A stretch of 64,000 nt of DNA from Photorhabdus laumondii subsp. laumondii (GTDB taxonomy: Bacteria; Pseudomonadota; Gammaproteobacteria; Enterobacterales; Enterobacteriaceae). Positions 30,101 through 40,579 of the stretch are shown here, piece by piece (the stretch's first letter is position 1; each line of letters begins with the position of its first letter). The position numbers were made by a program, and so were the translations under genes. Under the pieces are notes generated by a model that was not told the origin of the DNA, did no database searches, and worked only from the letters and a program-made list of their open reading frames with translations. The stretch is from assembly GCF_003343245.1 (NCBI RefSeq), contig NZ_CP024901.1, positions 3,844,001 through 3,908,000 on the forward strand, read 5' to 3'.

Positions 30101-33100
30101 CTATGGCGTCCGGAGTCTTCTCTATCTGTTGTTCAAACAACTGATGGACACATACCTGAGTAGGATACGGTTCTTCGGTCGCATTCCAATTTTCCAGTAA
30201 TAACTCCCGCTCAGAGGATGACAAAATATCGATAGCCGTGACAGGTTGTTGAGGCTGGTTCACTATTGCCCACAATATAGCCTGCAAATAACCCACCTGT
30301 CTTTCAATGGTTTCATGGTCGAACAGGGCAGAAGAGTAGTTCAGCTCTCCAACAATTTCGCCCGCCTTCTCCGTTAATTCCAGTTGCAGATCAAATTTCG
30401 CTATATCGTATCCTAGCTCAAATGGCGTTACCGCCAATTCCGGTAATTGCCATTCCTCTGTTTCACTCTCTTGCCAGGCAAACATTACCTGGAACAGTGG
30501 TGTATGCTCCGGTCTACGCGGCGGTTGAACAATTTCCACTACCTGCTCGAACGGCAGATCTTGATGCTCCTGCGCTCCCAGTGTCGTCTGCCGTACACGC
30601 CGCAGTAGTGTGGCCACATCCGGCATGTCGGATAAATCGATACGCAACGCCAATGTGTTAACAAAGAAGCCAAGCAGTGGTTCAATTTCCCGCAGATTGC
30701 GGTTAGCGCTTGGTATACCAATGACCACATCATCCTGCCCAGACAAGCGCGATAGCAATGCAGCCCAAGCGGTTAACAGCGTCATAAACAGTGTGGCACC
30801 GTGCTGTTGCCCCAGATGTTTTAGGGCCTGTACCAACGGGGCATCAATGTGCACCGCTACCCGGCCGCCGGTAAATGATTGCTGAGAGGGTCGAGGTCTG
30901 TCTATCGGCAATTCAAGTAACACCGGTGCATCTGCCAACGTCCGACGCCAATAATCACTCTGTGCCTGTACTCCTTCACCTGAAAATACCTGCCGCTGCC
31001 AAGCCGCATAATCAGGATATTGAATGGTCAATGGCAACAACGGATCTGGCTGTTGATTTAGACCCGCCGCGTAAAGTGCAACCAGTTCTGATTCAAGTAT
31101 CTTTAAAGACCAAGCATCAGAGATAATATGATGCTGAGTCAGTAAGAATATATGCTCTTCATCGGCCAGTTGGATCAATGCGCAACGAATTAGGGGGCCA
31201 CGAGCAAGATCAAACGGCGTTTTGGCTTCCTGTACACACAAACGCTTAAATTGTTTGTCCACGTTAGATGCTTTACGCAAATCGTATTTTTTCACCGGTA
31301 GACCAAATTCCGCCGGTAACAGTTCAACCTGAGGCTGACCATCAACTGTGATAAAAACAGAACGAAGCGCCTCGTGGCGAGCAAACAGGCGATTCAGAGC
31401 CTGCTGCCAGGCAGAAAAGTTTAGCCGTCCACGTAAACGCAAGGCTGTCGGAATATGGTAGGTATCACTAACTCCCTCAAATTGCGCCAGAAACCACAGA
31501 CGCTGTTGACCAAATGATAACGGCAAGACACTATCACGGGATATGGACCTAATTTCAGGCAATTTATCACTGCCCGTATTACGTTGTGCACAGATCTGTG
31601 CGCAGATTTTCTCGGTAAATGTCGCCAATGACGGAGACACAAACAACGCGGCCAACGGCAGGTCAACACTGAAAGCGGCTATCCGGTTCATCATCCGCAC
31701 GGCCAACAGGGAATGTCCGCCCAAGGCAAAAAAATTATCGTGTCGGCCGATTTGCTCAATGCCCAGTAATTCACACCAGATAGCCGCTACTGCGATTTCC
31801 ATGTCTCCCTGTGGCGCGACATAAATTTGGCGAGCAAAAGCATCCTCTCCCGGTGCCGGTAATGCCTGATGATCCAATTTACCGTTTGGCGTCAGCGGGA
31901 AGGTCGCCAAACGCACAAAGGCCGCTGGCACCATATAATCAGGCAACATCGCGCTCAAATGAGTGTGCAAACTGGCCGCCAGTCCACTATCCGCTTCGGC
32001 TACAACATAGGCAACTAAACGTTTATCCTGCCCATCTCCCAAGGCCACGACCCGCGCTTCACGCACCACCGGGTGCTCTGCCAACCGAGCTTCAATTTCT
32101 CCCGGCTCAATGCGGAAACCACGGATTTTAATCTGCTGGTCGTTACGGCCAACAAACACCAGATTGCCGTCCGGTAAGTAGCGCACCAAATCCCCGGTCC
32201 GGTACATCCTGGCATCGGCAGCATCACTAAATGGATCAGCCAGAAAGCGTTCATCGGTCAGATCTGGCCGATTGAGATAGCCACGGGCGACACCATCCCC
32301 ACCAATATAGAGTTCCCCCACTGCGCCCAATGGGACTGGCTGGCCGTGGTTATCCAGTAGGTAAATACGGGTATTCGCTGTCGGACGCCCAATGGGAACC
32401 AACACATCAGTATAGTGTGATGGACAACGCCAACTGGTGGCACAGACGGTAATTTCTGTCGGGCCATAGGCATTAAATAGGATTGCTTGATGACTTAGCG
32501 CCCGTAGTAGCACGGGGCTAGGGGCTTCACCGCCCAATATTAATGTCGGTTTTATTGTTATCGTTGGCAAATCGGCCCCTTCTCGCAACAAAGCAGGGGT
32601 CAAGCAAGCGTGCGTCACCGATTGTTCTTCCAGGTAATGCCAGAGGCGACTCGGATCTTGACGAACGGTTTCGGCCGGAATAACCAAACAGGCTCCACTG
32701 CCTAATGCCATCATGATTTCCCAGACACCGGCATCAAAGCCAAATGAAGCAAACTGTAACATCCGACTAACAGGGCGAATGTCGAATTGGATAATTTTAT
32801 CCCGGATCAGATTGACTAGCCCACGATGCTCAATCATCACCCCTTTGGGTATCCCGGTCGATCCAGAAGTGTAAATCACGTAGGCTAGGTGGCGAGAAGT
32901 TAAGGCAGAAACCTGCGGATTGTTATCCGGCTGATCAGGTAAGATATTCGGGTCTAGTACCGTCAGCCCCGCAAGCATTTGCTCACCCAATGCAGCCTGC
33001 CCAGTACTATCCGCCAACACTATTGCCTTCACCCCCATTGCCTTCAACCCGATTGTCTTCACCCCCTCAGCCGGGACGGCATCGGTCAGGATATGTGACA

Positions 33101-36100
33101 ATCGTTCTCCCGGATAAGCCGGATCCAGCGGTACATAAGTTCCGCCTGCTTTCAGCACCGCTAGCACCGCTATCACCCGCGCCGGTGAACTTGCCATACA
33201 AATCGCCACCCGTTGCTCTGGCACAACACCCAAGGCAATCAGTTGATGAGCAAGCCGGTTAGCGCTGATATTCAGTTGTCCATAGCTAAGCGTTTGATTT
33301 TCATACACCAACGCCTCGGCCTCTGGCGTTTTCTCCGCTTGTTGTTCAATCAACTGATGAATACAGCGTTGTTCAGGATAGGGGGTTTCTGTCGCGTTCC
33401 ACGTTTCCAGCAACAACGTGCGTTCCGATGCAGGCAAAACATTTAGCGCCCGTACCGGCGTTTCCGGGGCCTGTTCAAGGGTATCCGCCAGACTTTCCAG
33501 CGCCTGTTGCATGTAACCACATACTCGTTCTGAATCAAATGGTTGTACTACCTGAGCAGTCAGCCCCAGGGTATCGCCACCATCCTCCACCGACAGCACA
33601 AACGGGTAGTTGGTCCGCTCCTGTTCACCGAGAAATTCAATACCCGGCATTACCTCATGCGGGATCATCGGTTGCTCATTATGCCGGTAATTCAACAGAG
33701 CACTAAAAAGCGGCGTGCCGCCCTGTACCCCACTGCAACGTTGAGCCAGCGCCAATGAAGCATGCTCATAATCCAACAATCCAGCTAATCGGGTATGCGC
33801 CATCCTGACGCTATTGTGTACCGAGGTATCATCGATATCCAGCCGCAACGGTAAGGTATTGATAAACAGCCCCATGCCACTGTCGGCCCCTTCCCCGGCG
33901 GCCATACGCCCAAATAGCACGGTACCAAACACCACTTTCTCTTGTCCGCTGGTACGCGACAGCACCTGTGCCCAAGCCAGATGGCACAGGGTTGCCAGAC
34001 TGACACCCATGCGTCTCGCCTGAGCACGTAGACGATCATTCAGCAGAGGAGACAACATCCGGTGCGCCTGTGTGACCTGAGAACCATCACGATGTACCTC
34101 GGTCAGCCCAAACGGTAATGTCGGTTCATCCACTTCTGCCAACATGTCGGTAAAGAATCGGTGATGTTCTGTCTGGTCAACCCCCTGCCGAGCCTGAGCC
34201 ACCAGATTGCGGAAAGGTACCGGTGTCGGCAGGTTATCATCCTGTTCGTCAAGATAGGCCCGAACTTCGAGGTTCATGACTTCCAGCGTGGTATGGTCGC
34301 CAATCAGGTGATGTTGTAATTGCAATACATACCAGCGGCCATCCTCTTCCTGTGCTATCACAAAGCGTAACAACGGTGCCTGACTGAGATCGAGACGGTA
34401 TTGCCGCGGATCAAAACGTTGCGCCAGTTGATCACCGACGGGCCCGTCAGCCGAGTTCAGCGTCAGTTCAGTGACTGACAATGGGGCCTGACGCCAAACC
34501 ACCTGCGCCGGAACAGATAATCCTTGCCAGATAAAAGCGGTACGCAAAATATCATGACGGTCAACCACCTGTTGTACCGCAAATAAATAGCGGTCTAGCA
34601 AACCACGGTCAGCAAAGATCATTGGATAGGCCAGCAAGTAAGGATCACCTTCTTTCGCCAGCAGGTGGTGAAACAAGATACCGTCCTGCAACGGTGACAG
34701 TGCATAGATATCCTGAATATTAGCCCCCCCACCCGGCACCTGCTCGACGATGTGATCAATCTCAGGCTGAGTCAAATCAATCAGCGGTAACATCTCCGGT
34801 GTCAGCGCGGTGGTCGCCGGGGTAATGACATTCGGCGGCACTGTCACAATCTGATGCTGCCCCAATGTTTGGGCCAACTCCGCCAGTATTGGTGATTGAA
34901 ACAGGTCGCGGGCAGATAACGTCAGCCCTAAATGGCGTAGCTGTTCAATCATGCGTACGCCGAGCAGTGAATGACCGCCTAGGGCAAAGAAGCTGTCATA
35001 CCGACTTATCTGCTCAATACCCAATAACTCACGCCAGATAGTAGCCAATGCAATTTCCCGCTCCCCTTGCGGTGCGGCGTAAACCTGACGGGCAAAGGCG
35101 TTTTCACCCGGTGCCGGTAACGCCCGACGATCCAGTTTGCCATTAGGTGTTAGCGGGAATTCATCCAACCGTACAAAGGCCACCGGCACCATATAATCAG
35201 GCAATCGCGCACTTAGGTGCTCACGCAAGTGGGTAGGCAATTCGTTATCCGACTCTGCCAGCACATAAGCAACTAACTGCTTGTCCTGCCCCTCACCTAA
35301 CGCCAACACCACCGCTTCACGTACTGTCGAATACTCCACCAATCGGGCTTCAATTTCTCCCGGTTCAATCCGGAACCCGCGGATTTTCACCTGCTGATCG
35401 TTGCGGCCCAAAAATTCCAGATTGCCATCCGGCAGGTAGCGAGCTAAATCGCCGGTCCGGTACATCCGCGCATCCGGCACATCACTAAATGGATCAACCA
35501 AAAAGCGTTCAGCAGTCAATTCAGGGCGATTGAGATAACCACAGGCCACCCCGTCGCCACCAACATAGATCTCGCCCATCCTCCCCAACGGCACGGGCTG
35601 GCCCTGCTCATCCAGTAAGTAAACCCGCGTGTTGGCAATTGGTCGACCAATAGGAATGTTGGTCACTCCCGTGGGCAAGGTTTCAATCCGATATGTGGTG
35701 GTAAAGGTGGTACCCTCGGTCGGTCCATAGGCATTCAATAACTGCTGAGGTGGGTTGTTGCGTAAAACCTGGGAAATCACATAGGGATCAAGAATATCGC
35801 CGCCGACAATCAGGTTTTTCAACTGCGGCAAAACTGGAGACAACTCCGCCGCCAGCCGGTTAAACAGGCCGACGCTTAACCATAAGATATTAATTTGATA
35901 ACGGTCTAATTCCTGTACAAATTCCGGCGGCGTCAACAAAGTGGTGTGGTCGATAACCACCAATGCCCCACCATTGAGTAAAGGGGCCCACACTTCAAAA
36001 GTACTGGCATCGAAAGCCGGGTTAGCCGCGAAAGCAACCCGATCATTGGGTTCAATTTCAACATAACCATTATTAATAACCAGTCGGACCACAGCGCGGT

Positions 36101-36767
36101 GAGGCACGATCACCCCTTTGGGGGTGCCAGTCGAGCCGGAGGTGTACATGATATACGCTGGCGCAGTACCGGAATAAAGTAAGTCAGGATTAAAACTCTC
36201 TTCCGCCTTGTCCGCGTCTGTCTCATCAGAGAGACGAATTAGCGGGATATCCAGATTAGCCGGGATATTCGCTTGTGCGCCGGTGAGCAACAATTTGGCG
36301 AAGCCATCGTTTATCAACCACTTTTTTCTCTCGTCCGGCACGCTGGTATCGATAGGGACATAAACCGCCCCCGCCTTGAGAATAGCCAATTGAGCTACCA
36401 CCAATTCGATAGATCGCTCTAACAGGATTGCCACATGATCATTCGGGCCAATCCCCTGCTTAATCAGTTGATGAGTCAGTCGGTTAGCACAAGCATTCAA
36501 TTCCGCATAACTCAGGGTCTTATCCCCTGCGATTAACGCCGTCGCAGTCGGGGTTTTCTCCACTTGTCGTTCAAACAACTGATGGATACCTAACTGGTCA
36601 GGATAGACGGTTTCAGTGGCATTCCAAGTTTCCAATAGCAGTGTACGTTCAGCCTCTGACAACAAATTAAGTTTCTGAACAGATATGTCGTCACCGACCT
36701 TGTTTGACAGTACTTGCACTAATCCAGCATCAAAGATAATTTCCTTTTTAGCCATGCTATCTTTCAT
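21117..36767 (-). CDS. gxpS: GameXPeptide-type non-ribosomal peptide synthetase GxpS (five modules)
   Basis: 5216 aa. Order: A1-T1, C/E2-A2-T2, C3-A3-T3, C/E4-A4-T4, C/E5-A5-T5, TE. Carrier serines (GGHSLL) fall near residues 600, 1685, 2741, 3818 and 4889; the TE serine (GYSSG) near 5015. The condensation domains of modules 2, 4 and 5 carry HHLLAKEGD, HHLLANEGD and HHLLADEGD, the HH[I/L]xxxxGD mark of dual epimerisation/condensation domains; module 3 has an ordinary L-donor C domain (HHIISDAWS). Read by alignment to GrsA, pocket residues are DAFWIGATFK for A1 (Val-like), DAWCIGAVCK for A2, A4 and A5, and DAWCIAAVCK for A3. This predicts D-Val, L-Leu, D-Phe, D-Leu, L-Leu and matches what I recall of GameXPeptide A. 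There is no starter C domain. The ATG at 36767 follows TGAGG by 10 bases. No MbtH or tailoring gene is adjacent. Confidence 0.9.
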   Translation of the reverse strand: MKDSMAKKEIIFDAGLVQVLSNKVGDDISVQKLNLLSEAERTLLLETWNATETVYPDQLGIHQLFERQVEKTPTATALIAGDKTLSYAELNACANRLTHQLIKQGIGPNDHVAILLERSIELVVAQLAILKAGAVYVPIDTSVPDERKKWLINDGFAKLLLTGAQANIPANLDIPLIRLSDETDADKAEESFNPDLLYSGTAPAYIMYTSGSTGTPKGVIVPHRAVVRLVINNGYVEIEPNDRVAFAANPAFDASTFEVWAPLLNGGALVVIDHTTLLTPPEFVQELDRYQINILWLSVGLFNRLAAELSPVLPQLKNLIVGGDILDPYVISQVLRNNPPQQLLNAYGPTEGTTFTTTYRIETLPTGVTNIPIGRPIANTRVYLLDEQGQPVPLGRMGEIYVGGDGVACGYLNRPELTAERFLVDPFSDVPDARMYRTGDLARYLPDGNLEFLGRNDQQVKIRGFRIEPGEIEARLVEYSTVREAVVLALGEGQDKQLVAYVLAESDNELPTHLREHLSARLPDYMVPVAFVRLDEFPLTPNGKLDRRALPAPGENAFARQVYAAPQGEREIALATIWRELLGIEQISRYDSFFALGGHSLLGVRMIEQLRHLGLTLSARDLFQSPILAELAQTLGQHQIVTVPPNVITPATTALTPEMLPLIDLTQPEIDHIVEQVPGGGANIQDIYALSPLQDGILFHHLLAKEGDPYLLAYPMIFADRGLLDRYLFAVQQVVDRHDILRTAFIWQGLSVPAQVVWRQAPLSVTELTLNSADGPVGDQLAQRFDPRQYRLDLSQAPLLRFVIAQEEDGRWYVLQLQHHLIGDHTTLEVMNLEVRAYLDEQDDNLPTPVPFRNLVAQARQGVDQTEHHRFFTDMLAEVDEPTLPFGLTEVHRDGSQVTQAHRMLSPLLNDRLRAQARRMGVSLATLCHLAWAQVLSRTSGQEKVVFGTVLFGRMAAGEGADSGMGLFINTLPLRLDIDDTSVHNSVRMAHTRLAGLLDYEHASLALAQRCSGVQGGTPLFSALLNYRHNEQPMIPHEVMPGIEFLGEQERTNYPFVLSVEDGGDTLGLTAQVVQPFDSERVCGYMQQALESLADTLEQAPETPVRALNVLPASERTLLLETWNATETPYPEQRCIHQLIEQQAEKTPEAEALVYENQTLSYGQLNISANRLAHQLIALGVVPEQRVAICMASSPARVIAVLAVLKAGGTYVPLDPAYPGERLSHILTDAVPAEGVKTIGLKAMGVKAIVLADSTGQAALGEQMLAGLTVLDPNILPDQPDNNPQVSALTSRHLAYVIYTSGSTGIPKGVMIEHRGLVNLIRDKIIQFDIRPVSRMLQFASFGFDAGVWEIMMALGSGACLVIPAETVRQDPSRLWHYLEEQSVTHACLTPALLREGADLPTITIKPTLILGGEAPSPVLLRALSHQAILFNAYGPTEITVCATSWRCPSHYTDVLVPIGRPTANTRIYLLDNHGQPVPLGAVGELYIGGDGVARGYLNRPDLTDERFLADPFSDAADARMYRTGDLVRYLPDGNLVFVGRNDQQIKIRGFRIEPGEIEARLAEHPVVREARVVALGDGQDKRLVAYVVAEADSGLAASLHTHLSAMLPDYMVPAAFVRLATFPLTPNGKLDHQALPAPGEDAFARQIYVAPQGDMEIAVAAIWCELLGIEQIGRHDNFFALGGHSLLAVRMMNRIAAFSVDLPLAALFVSPSLATFTEKICAQICAQRNTGSDKLPEIRSISRDSVLPLSFGQQRLWFLAQFEGVSDTYHIPTALRLRGRLNFSAWQQALNRLFARHEALRSVFITVDGQPQVELLPAEFGLPVKKYDLRKASNVDKQFKRLCVQEAKTPFDLARGPLIRCALIQLADEEHIFLLTQHHIISDAWSLKILESELVALYAAGLNQQPDPLLPLTIQYPDYAAWQRQVFSGEGVQAQSDYWRRTLADAPVLLELPIDRPRPSQQSFTGGRVAVHIDAPLVQALKHLGQQHGATLFMTLLTAWAALLSRLSGQDDVVIGIPSANRNLREIEPLLGFFVNTLALRIDLSDMPDVATLLRRVRQTTLGAQEHQDLPFEQVVEIVQPPRRPEHTPLFQVMFAWQESETEEWQLPELAVTPFELGYDIAKFDLQLELTEKAGEIVGELNYSSALFDHETIERQVGYLQAILWAIVNQPQQPVTAIDILSSSERELLLENWNATEEPYPTQVCVHQLFEQQIEKTPDAIAVIYENQTLSYAELNARANRLAHQLIALGVAPDQRVAICVTRSLARIIGLLAVLKAGGAYVPLDPAYPGERLAYMLTDATPVILMADNVGRAALSEDILATLTVLDPNTLLEQPDHNPQVSGLTPQHLAYVIYTSGSTGRPKGVMIEHRSVVNLTLTQITQFDVCATSRMLQFASFGFDASVWEIMMALSCGAMLVIPTETVRQDPQRLWRYLEEQAITHACLTPAMFHDGTDLPAIAIKPTLIFAGEAPSPALFQALCSRADLFNAYGPTEITVCATTWDCPADYTGGVIPIGSPVANKRLYLLDEHRQPVPLGTVGELYIGGVGVARGYLNRPELTAERFLNDPFSDETNARMYRAGDLARYLPDGNLVFVGRNDQQVKIRGFRIEPGEIEARLVEHSEVSEALVLALGDGQDKRLVAYVVALADDGLATKLREHLSDILPDYMIPAAFVRLDAFPLTPNGKLDRRSLPAPGEDAFARQAYQAPQGEIEIALATIWRELLNVEQVGRHDSFFALGGHSLLAVRMIERLRRIGLGLSVQTLFQHPTLSVLAQSLVPHREISVPDNGITADTTVLTPAMLPLIDLTQAEIDRIVEQVPGGIANIQDIYALSPLQDGILFHHLLANEGDPYLLITQQAFADRPLLNRYLAAVQQVVDRHDILRTAFIWEGLSVPAQVICRQAPLSVTELTLNPADGAISNQLAQRFDPRRHRIDLNQAPLLRFVVAQESDGRWILLQLLHHLIGDHTTLEVMNSEVQACLLGQMDSLPAPVPFRHLVAQARQGVSQAEHTRFFTDMLAEVDEPTLLFGLAEAHHDGSQVTESHRMLTAGLNERLRGQARRLGVSVAALCHLAWAQVLSRTSGQTQVVFGTVLFGRMQAGEGSDSGMGLFINTLPLRLDIDNTPVRDSVRAAHSRLAGLLEHEHASLALAQRCSGVESGTPLFNALLNYRHNTQPVTPDEIVSGIEFLGAQERTNYPFVLSVEDSGSDLGLTAQVVQPFDPERICGYMQQALASLVQALEQASDMPVQQLDILPATERTLLLKTWNATETAYPERLCIHQLFEQQVEKTPDATALIHENQSLSYVELNADANRLAHQLIALGVAPDQRVAICVASSPARIVALLAVLKAGGAYVPLDPAYPGERLAHILTDAEPIILLADSVGRSALGEQMLVGQTVIDPHSLPDQPDNNPQLSTLTSRHLAYVIYTSGSTGTPKGVMVEHRGLVNLIQDKIARFDICPASRMLQFASFGFDAGVWEMMMALCGGGALVIPDESVRQDPQRLWHYLQEQSVTHACLTPALLRDGADLPVITVKPTLILGGEAPSVALLKALRTKATVFNAYGPTEITVCATSWRCPPNYTDVLYTDVLVPIGHPTANTCLYLLDALGQPVPLGAVGELYIGGVGVARGYLNRPELTDERFLADPFSHIADARMYRTGDLVRYLPDGNLVFVGRNDQQIKIRGFRIEPGEIEARLTEYSGVREARVLALGDGQDKRLVAYVAAEADDGLVNRLREHLSGLLPDYMVPAAFVRLDAFPLTPNGKLDRRALPAPGEDAFARQIYAAPQGETETALAAIWRELLGVEQISRYDSFFALGGHSLLAVRMVERLRHLGLTLAVRDLFQSPILSELAQTLRLNQTEKVPANVITPATTVLTPEMLPLIDLTQLEIDRIVEQVPGGIANIQDIYALSPLQDGILFHHLLADEGDPYLLAGQMAFADRPLLDRYLAAVQQVINRHDILRTAFIWQGLSVPAQVVCRQAPLSVTELTLDVADGPISDQLAQRFNPRQYRLDLGQAPLLRFVVAQESDSRWIVLQLMHHLIGDHTALDVMSNEVQTYLDGQGGNLPAPAPFRNLVAQSRLGMSQAEHTRFFTEMLAEVDEPTLPFGLAEVRHDGSQMTESHRMLTPELNSSLRGQARRLGVSLAALCHLAWAQVLSRTSGQQQVVFGTVLFGRMAAGEGAENGMGLFINTLPLRLDVDDTPVRESVQVAHHRLAGLLEHEYASLALAQRCSGVQGGTPLFSTLLNYRHNIASVESNEIMSGVEFLGAQERTNYPFTLSVEDFGDALGLTAQIAQPFDAERVCGYMQQALESLVGALEHAPETPVQRLEILPAVERKLLLKVGNGPQTAYPGSLCIHHLFEQQVAKNSEATALVYEEQALSYAELNACANRLAHQLIELGVEPDQRVAICVTRSPSRVVALLAVLKAGGAYVPLDPAYPGDRLAYMLTDAAPSVVLADNVGRTALGEQALTALTVLDPNVLPDQPDNNPYIPALTSRHLAYVIYTSGSTGTPKGVMVEHHGLVNLIWEKITQFDIHSDSRMLQFASFGFDASVWEIMMALCGGATLDIPVDSVRQDPLRLWRYLEERRVTHACLTPALLRDGADLPAITIKPTLILGGEAPSAALLQALRGRATLFNAYGPTEITVCATCWRCPPDYTDMLIPIGRPTANTSIYLLDNQGQPVPFGAVGELYIGGTGVARGYLNRSDLTTERFLTDLFSDQPDARMYRTGDLARYLPDGNLLFVGRNDQQIKIRGFRIEPGEIEARLMEYSDVREAIVLALGDGQDKRLVAYVAVLEDNELASQLHRHLRALLPDYMVPSAFVRLDAFPLTPNGKLDHRALPVPDQNAFARQIYEAPQGETEIALAAVWRELLGVERIGRHDNFFTLGGHSLLAMRMINLAAERGLICSLNNLFQFPVLAELVAEITSDSLSQSQSSAIPVRPDGTEPPLFFVPSGMDDYSYVFGLAQHIQADYPIYALPWPSINEEQTSTIEALATRMITFVKAVQSEGPYRIYGYSSGGILAYAIAQQLLHAGETVNFLGLIDTPAPHCFKTRVDQPKLQFLAELARQSVDEHPQEIAALHQKMDELNLVQFIAAAQELELYPSNLRPDLIAKRWLQMGNYVQMVKDYQPKALAITLHQFYAMESYPQIPFVTDVALQSVTMEPSLGWEQIVPDSSLQLTSVPGDHFSLMEDSENKTILAKTLSMALAMNCEAEAL
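26005..26034 (-). repeat. 15-bp in-frame tandem duplication in the A4 domain of gxpS
   Basis: Two 15-bp units differing at one base duplicate the five residues YTDVL just before the A-domain VPIG segment. The other adenylation domains have a single copy. The frame is kept. Confidence 0.9.
33021..33065 (-). repeat. 15-bp x 3 in-frame minisatellite in the A2 domain of gxpS
   Basis: Three consecutive 15-bp units encode GVKTI, GLKAM and GVKAI in a surface loop before VLADSTG. The corresponding loop in A3, A4 and A5 lacks the insert, so this is a local expansion within one adenylation domain. Confidence 0.9.
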
Positions 36768-37122
36768 CTACTTACTACCTCAATGAATCTGTTAGTTATT
36801 TGAAAACTGTCATTCTCAACAGTCATCACAAATGTTTTGCCCTTCTTCCTTCCCCCCAAGAAATAAAAACGGGCACACATCAGGCATCAATTAAAATCCT
36901 CAGACAGCACATTCTCTTGGACGCTGGAGGTAATAGCCCGGTTAATAGCCTCATAATTAGCAATTCTTCGACAATTATTTTCCTGATAACGGAATAAACG
37001 ATTCACCAAGTGAACCGGCAAAAGATATTCCATTTTTTTCCTATTTTTTTAATAAGCGCCTTTGATTTTGTGCAATTTTTTATTGGCTGACGCTGAATTC
37101 CATAACTAAATAAAAATGGATT
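36768..37122. other. gxpS upstream region
   Basis: No gene is supportable here. The stretch lies between the gxpS start and an ERIC element and should hold the gxpS promoter; I could not single out convincing promoter boxes. Confidence 0.4.
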
Positions 37123-37249
37123 TATACCCGTTATCTTTCAAGTTGCCTCTTTGTTGGCTGCACTCACTCACCCCGGTCACATCGTTATCTATGCTCCCGG
37201 GGATTCGCTCCCTTGCCGTCGCGATCCATCTTGAAATCTATTGGGTATA
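37123..37249 (+). repeat. ERIC element (127 bp), copy 2
   Basis: Full-length, bounded by TATACCC and GGGTATA, about 360 bases upstream of gxpS, so it may be transcribed divergently or affect the gxpS promoter region. Confidence 0.92.
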
Positions 37250-37906
37250 TTGAATATATTTACTGGCATGAGTATTAAATCCCTGCTGTATTCTGTCCAT
37301 TTTGAATTAATATCATATGTGAATTATTTCACGAAAAATTAAATAATTATCGAGACAAACTAAACCTCCTGCTCCCCAATTAACACCGAATTTACTTTGA
37401 TAATTCTCTGAAAAATGGACCTATCCGCATTCCAATAGGAAACAGATTCCACCATAAAAAGACATTATTTATCACTTGGTTATATTGATTAATGTATATT
37501 TATACACATAAAAATTATCAACTAGTCTGATTACATATTATTTTATAATAATCAAATTATACAACTAATGTAAACGTTAATTACATTTAACACCGGCATG
37601 AAACAATTTCAAACTAAAACTAACTTCCACATATATTGTTTTGTCATAATGAAATAATACGAGCAATGTATGCATTAATTACATTTAATATCATCAGTAA
37701 ATAATTTTAAATTAAAAATAGATTATTTGTTTATTGTTATAAAATAGAAAAATCACACTATTAATTACTTATTCAAATGTATTTGACTTATTATATAATA
37801 GAAAAATAATAGATTAGGAACTCCAACCACATGGACAGAAAACAGAAGACAGAATACAGAAGAGAGCAAAATTGCACGCCCAAGCGCTCAAAGTGACTAA
37901 ACGAAT
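37250..37906. other. AT-rich non-coding region between gxpS and prtA
   Basis: No supportable gene. It contains an imperfect repeat of roughly 60-90 bases (near 37568 and near 37664; both copies contain TTAATTACATTTAA). The inhibitor gene inh and the prtBCD exporter genes that usually follow prtA are absent. Confidence 0.6.
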
Positions 37907-37930
37907 AACCGCATCCGGTCAGATGCGGTT
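37907..37930 (-). terminator. Stem-loop after the prtA-like gene
   Basis: Perfect 9-bp stem AACCGCATC (37907-37915) with GATGCGGTT (37922-37930) and a 6-base loop, 12 bases past the stop. The following T-run is weak, so termination efficiency is uncertain. Confidence 0.6.
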
Positions 37931-37941
37931 GTGTGGTTGTG

Positions 37942-40011
<2,070 letters not shown>

Positions 40012-40013
40012 TA

Positions 40014-40483
40014 TACCAAGTTCCGACTTGTTTCAAACCTGGATTCGGCATCTCGGCAAACGCATAATCACCTGTTAAACTAAAATCAAAGAAACCAAAA
40101 GTGATATTCGCTTCCTTGACATCATAGGTTTCGGTGAATTTAATATTCGCGACATCAGCCCAAGATTGAATTGACAGCTTTGCAGCAGCTTCTTGTTCTT
40201 CATTAAATGCTGAAAATCCAGAAATAATCCACGGCATATTATCCGGTTCATTCTCCAGGAAATTATACGTTAATTGGAAAGTTTCAGATTTGTCATTACT
40301 CTGATGCCCCCAACGGTAATCACTTCGGATTAACTCTTTCGCCGCATCTTTACTGGGCTCATGCCCAACGACAATATTAGGATCTTTACCTGGAATATAA
40401 GCCTGTAGCCAGGTCAATACCTCATTTGCCTTTGCTGAACCACTAACTTCTTCCAAATATGAAATTTTCCTCTTTAAAGACAT
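40014..40483 (-). pseudogene. prtA: PrtA-like serralysin metalloprotease, N-terminal fragment
   Basis: About 156 codons beginning MSLKRKISYLEE, ending at the TA where the IS630 element entered (QVGTWY). It has no classical signal peptide, in line with type I secretion. The ATG at 40483 is chosen because GGAG lies 8 bases before it; an ATG four codons earlier overlaps that site. An ERIC element begins only about 30 bases upstream of the start. Confidence 0.92.
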
Positions 40484-40579
40484 ATATTTCTCCATAAGTT
40501 CAAAGCTTAGATATATACCCGTTATCTTTCAAGTTGCCTCTTTGTTGGCTGCACTCACTCCGATCACATCGTTCTCTAT

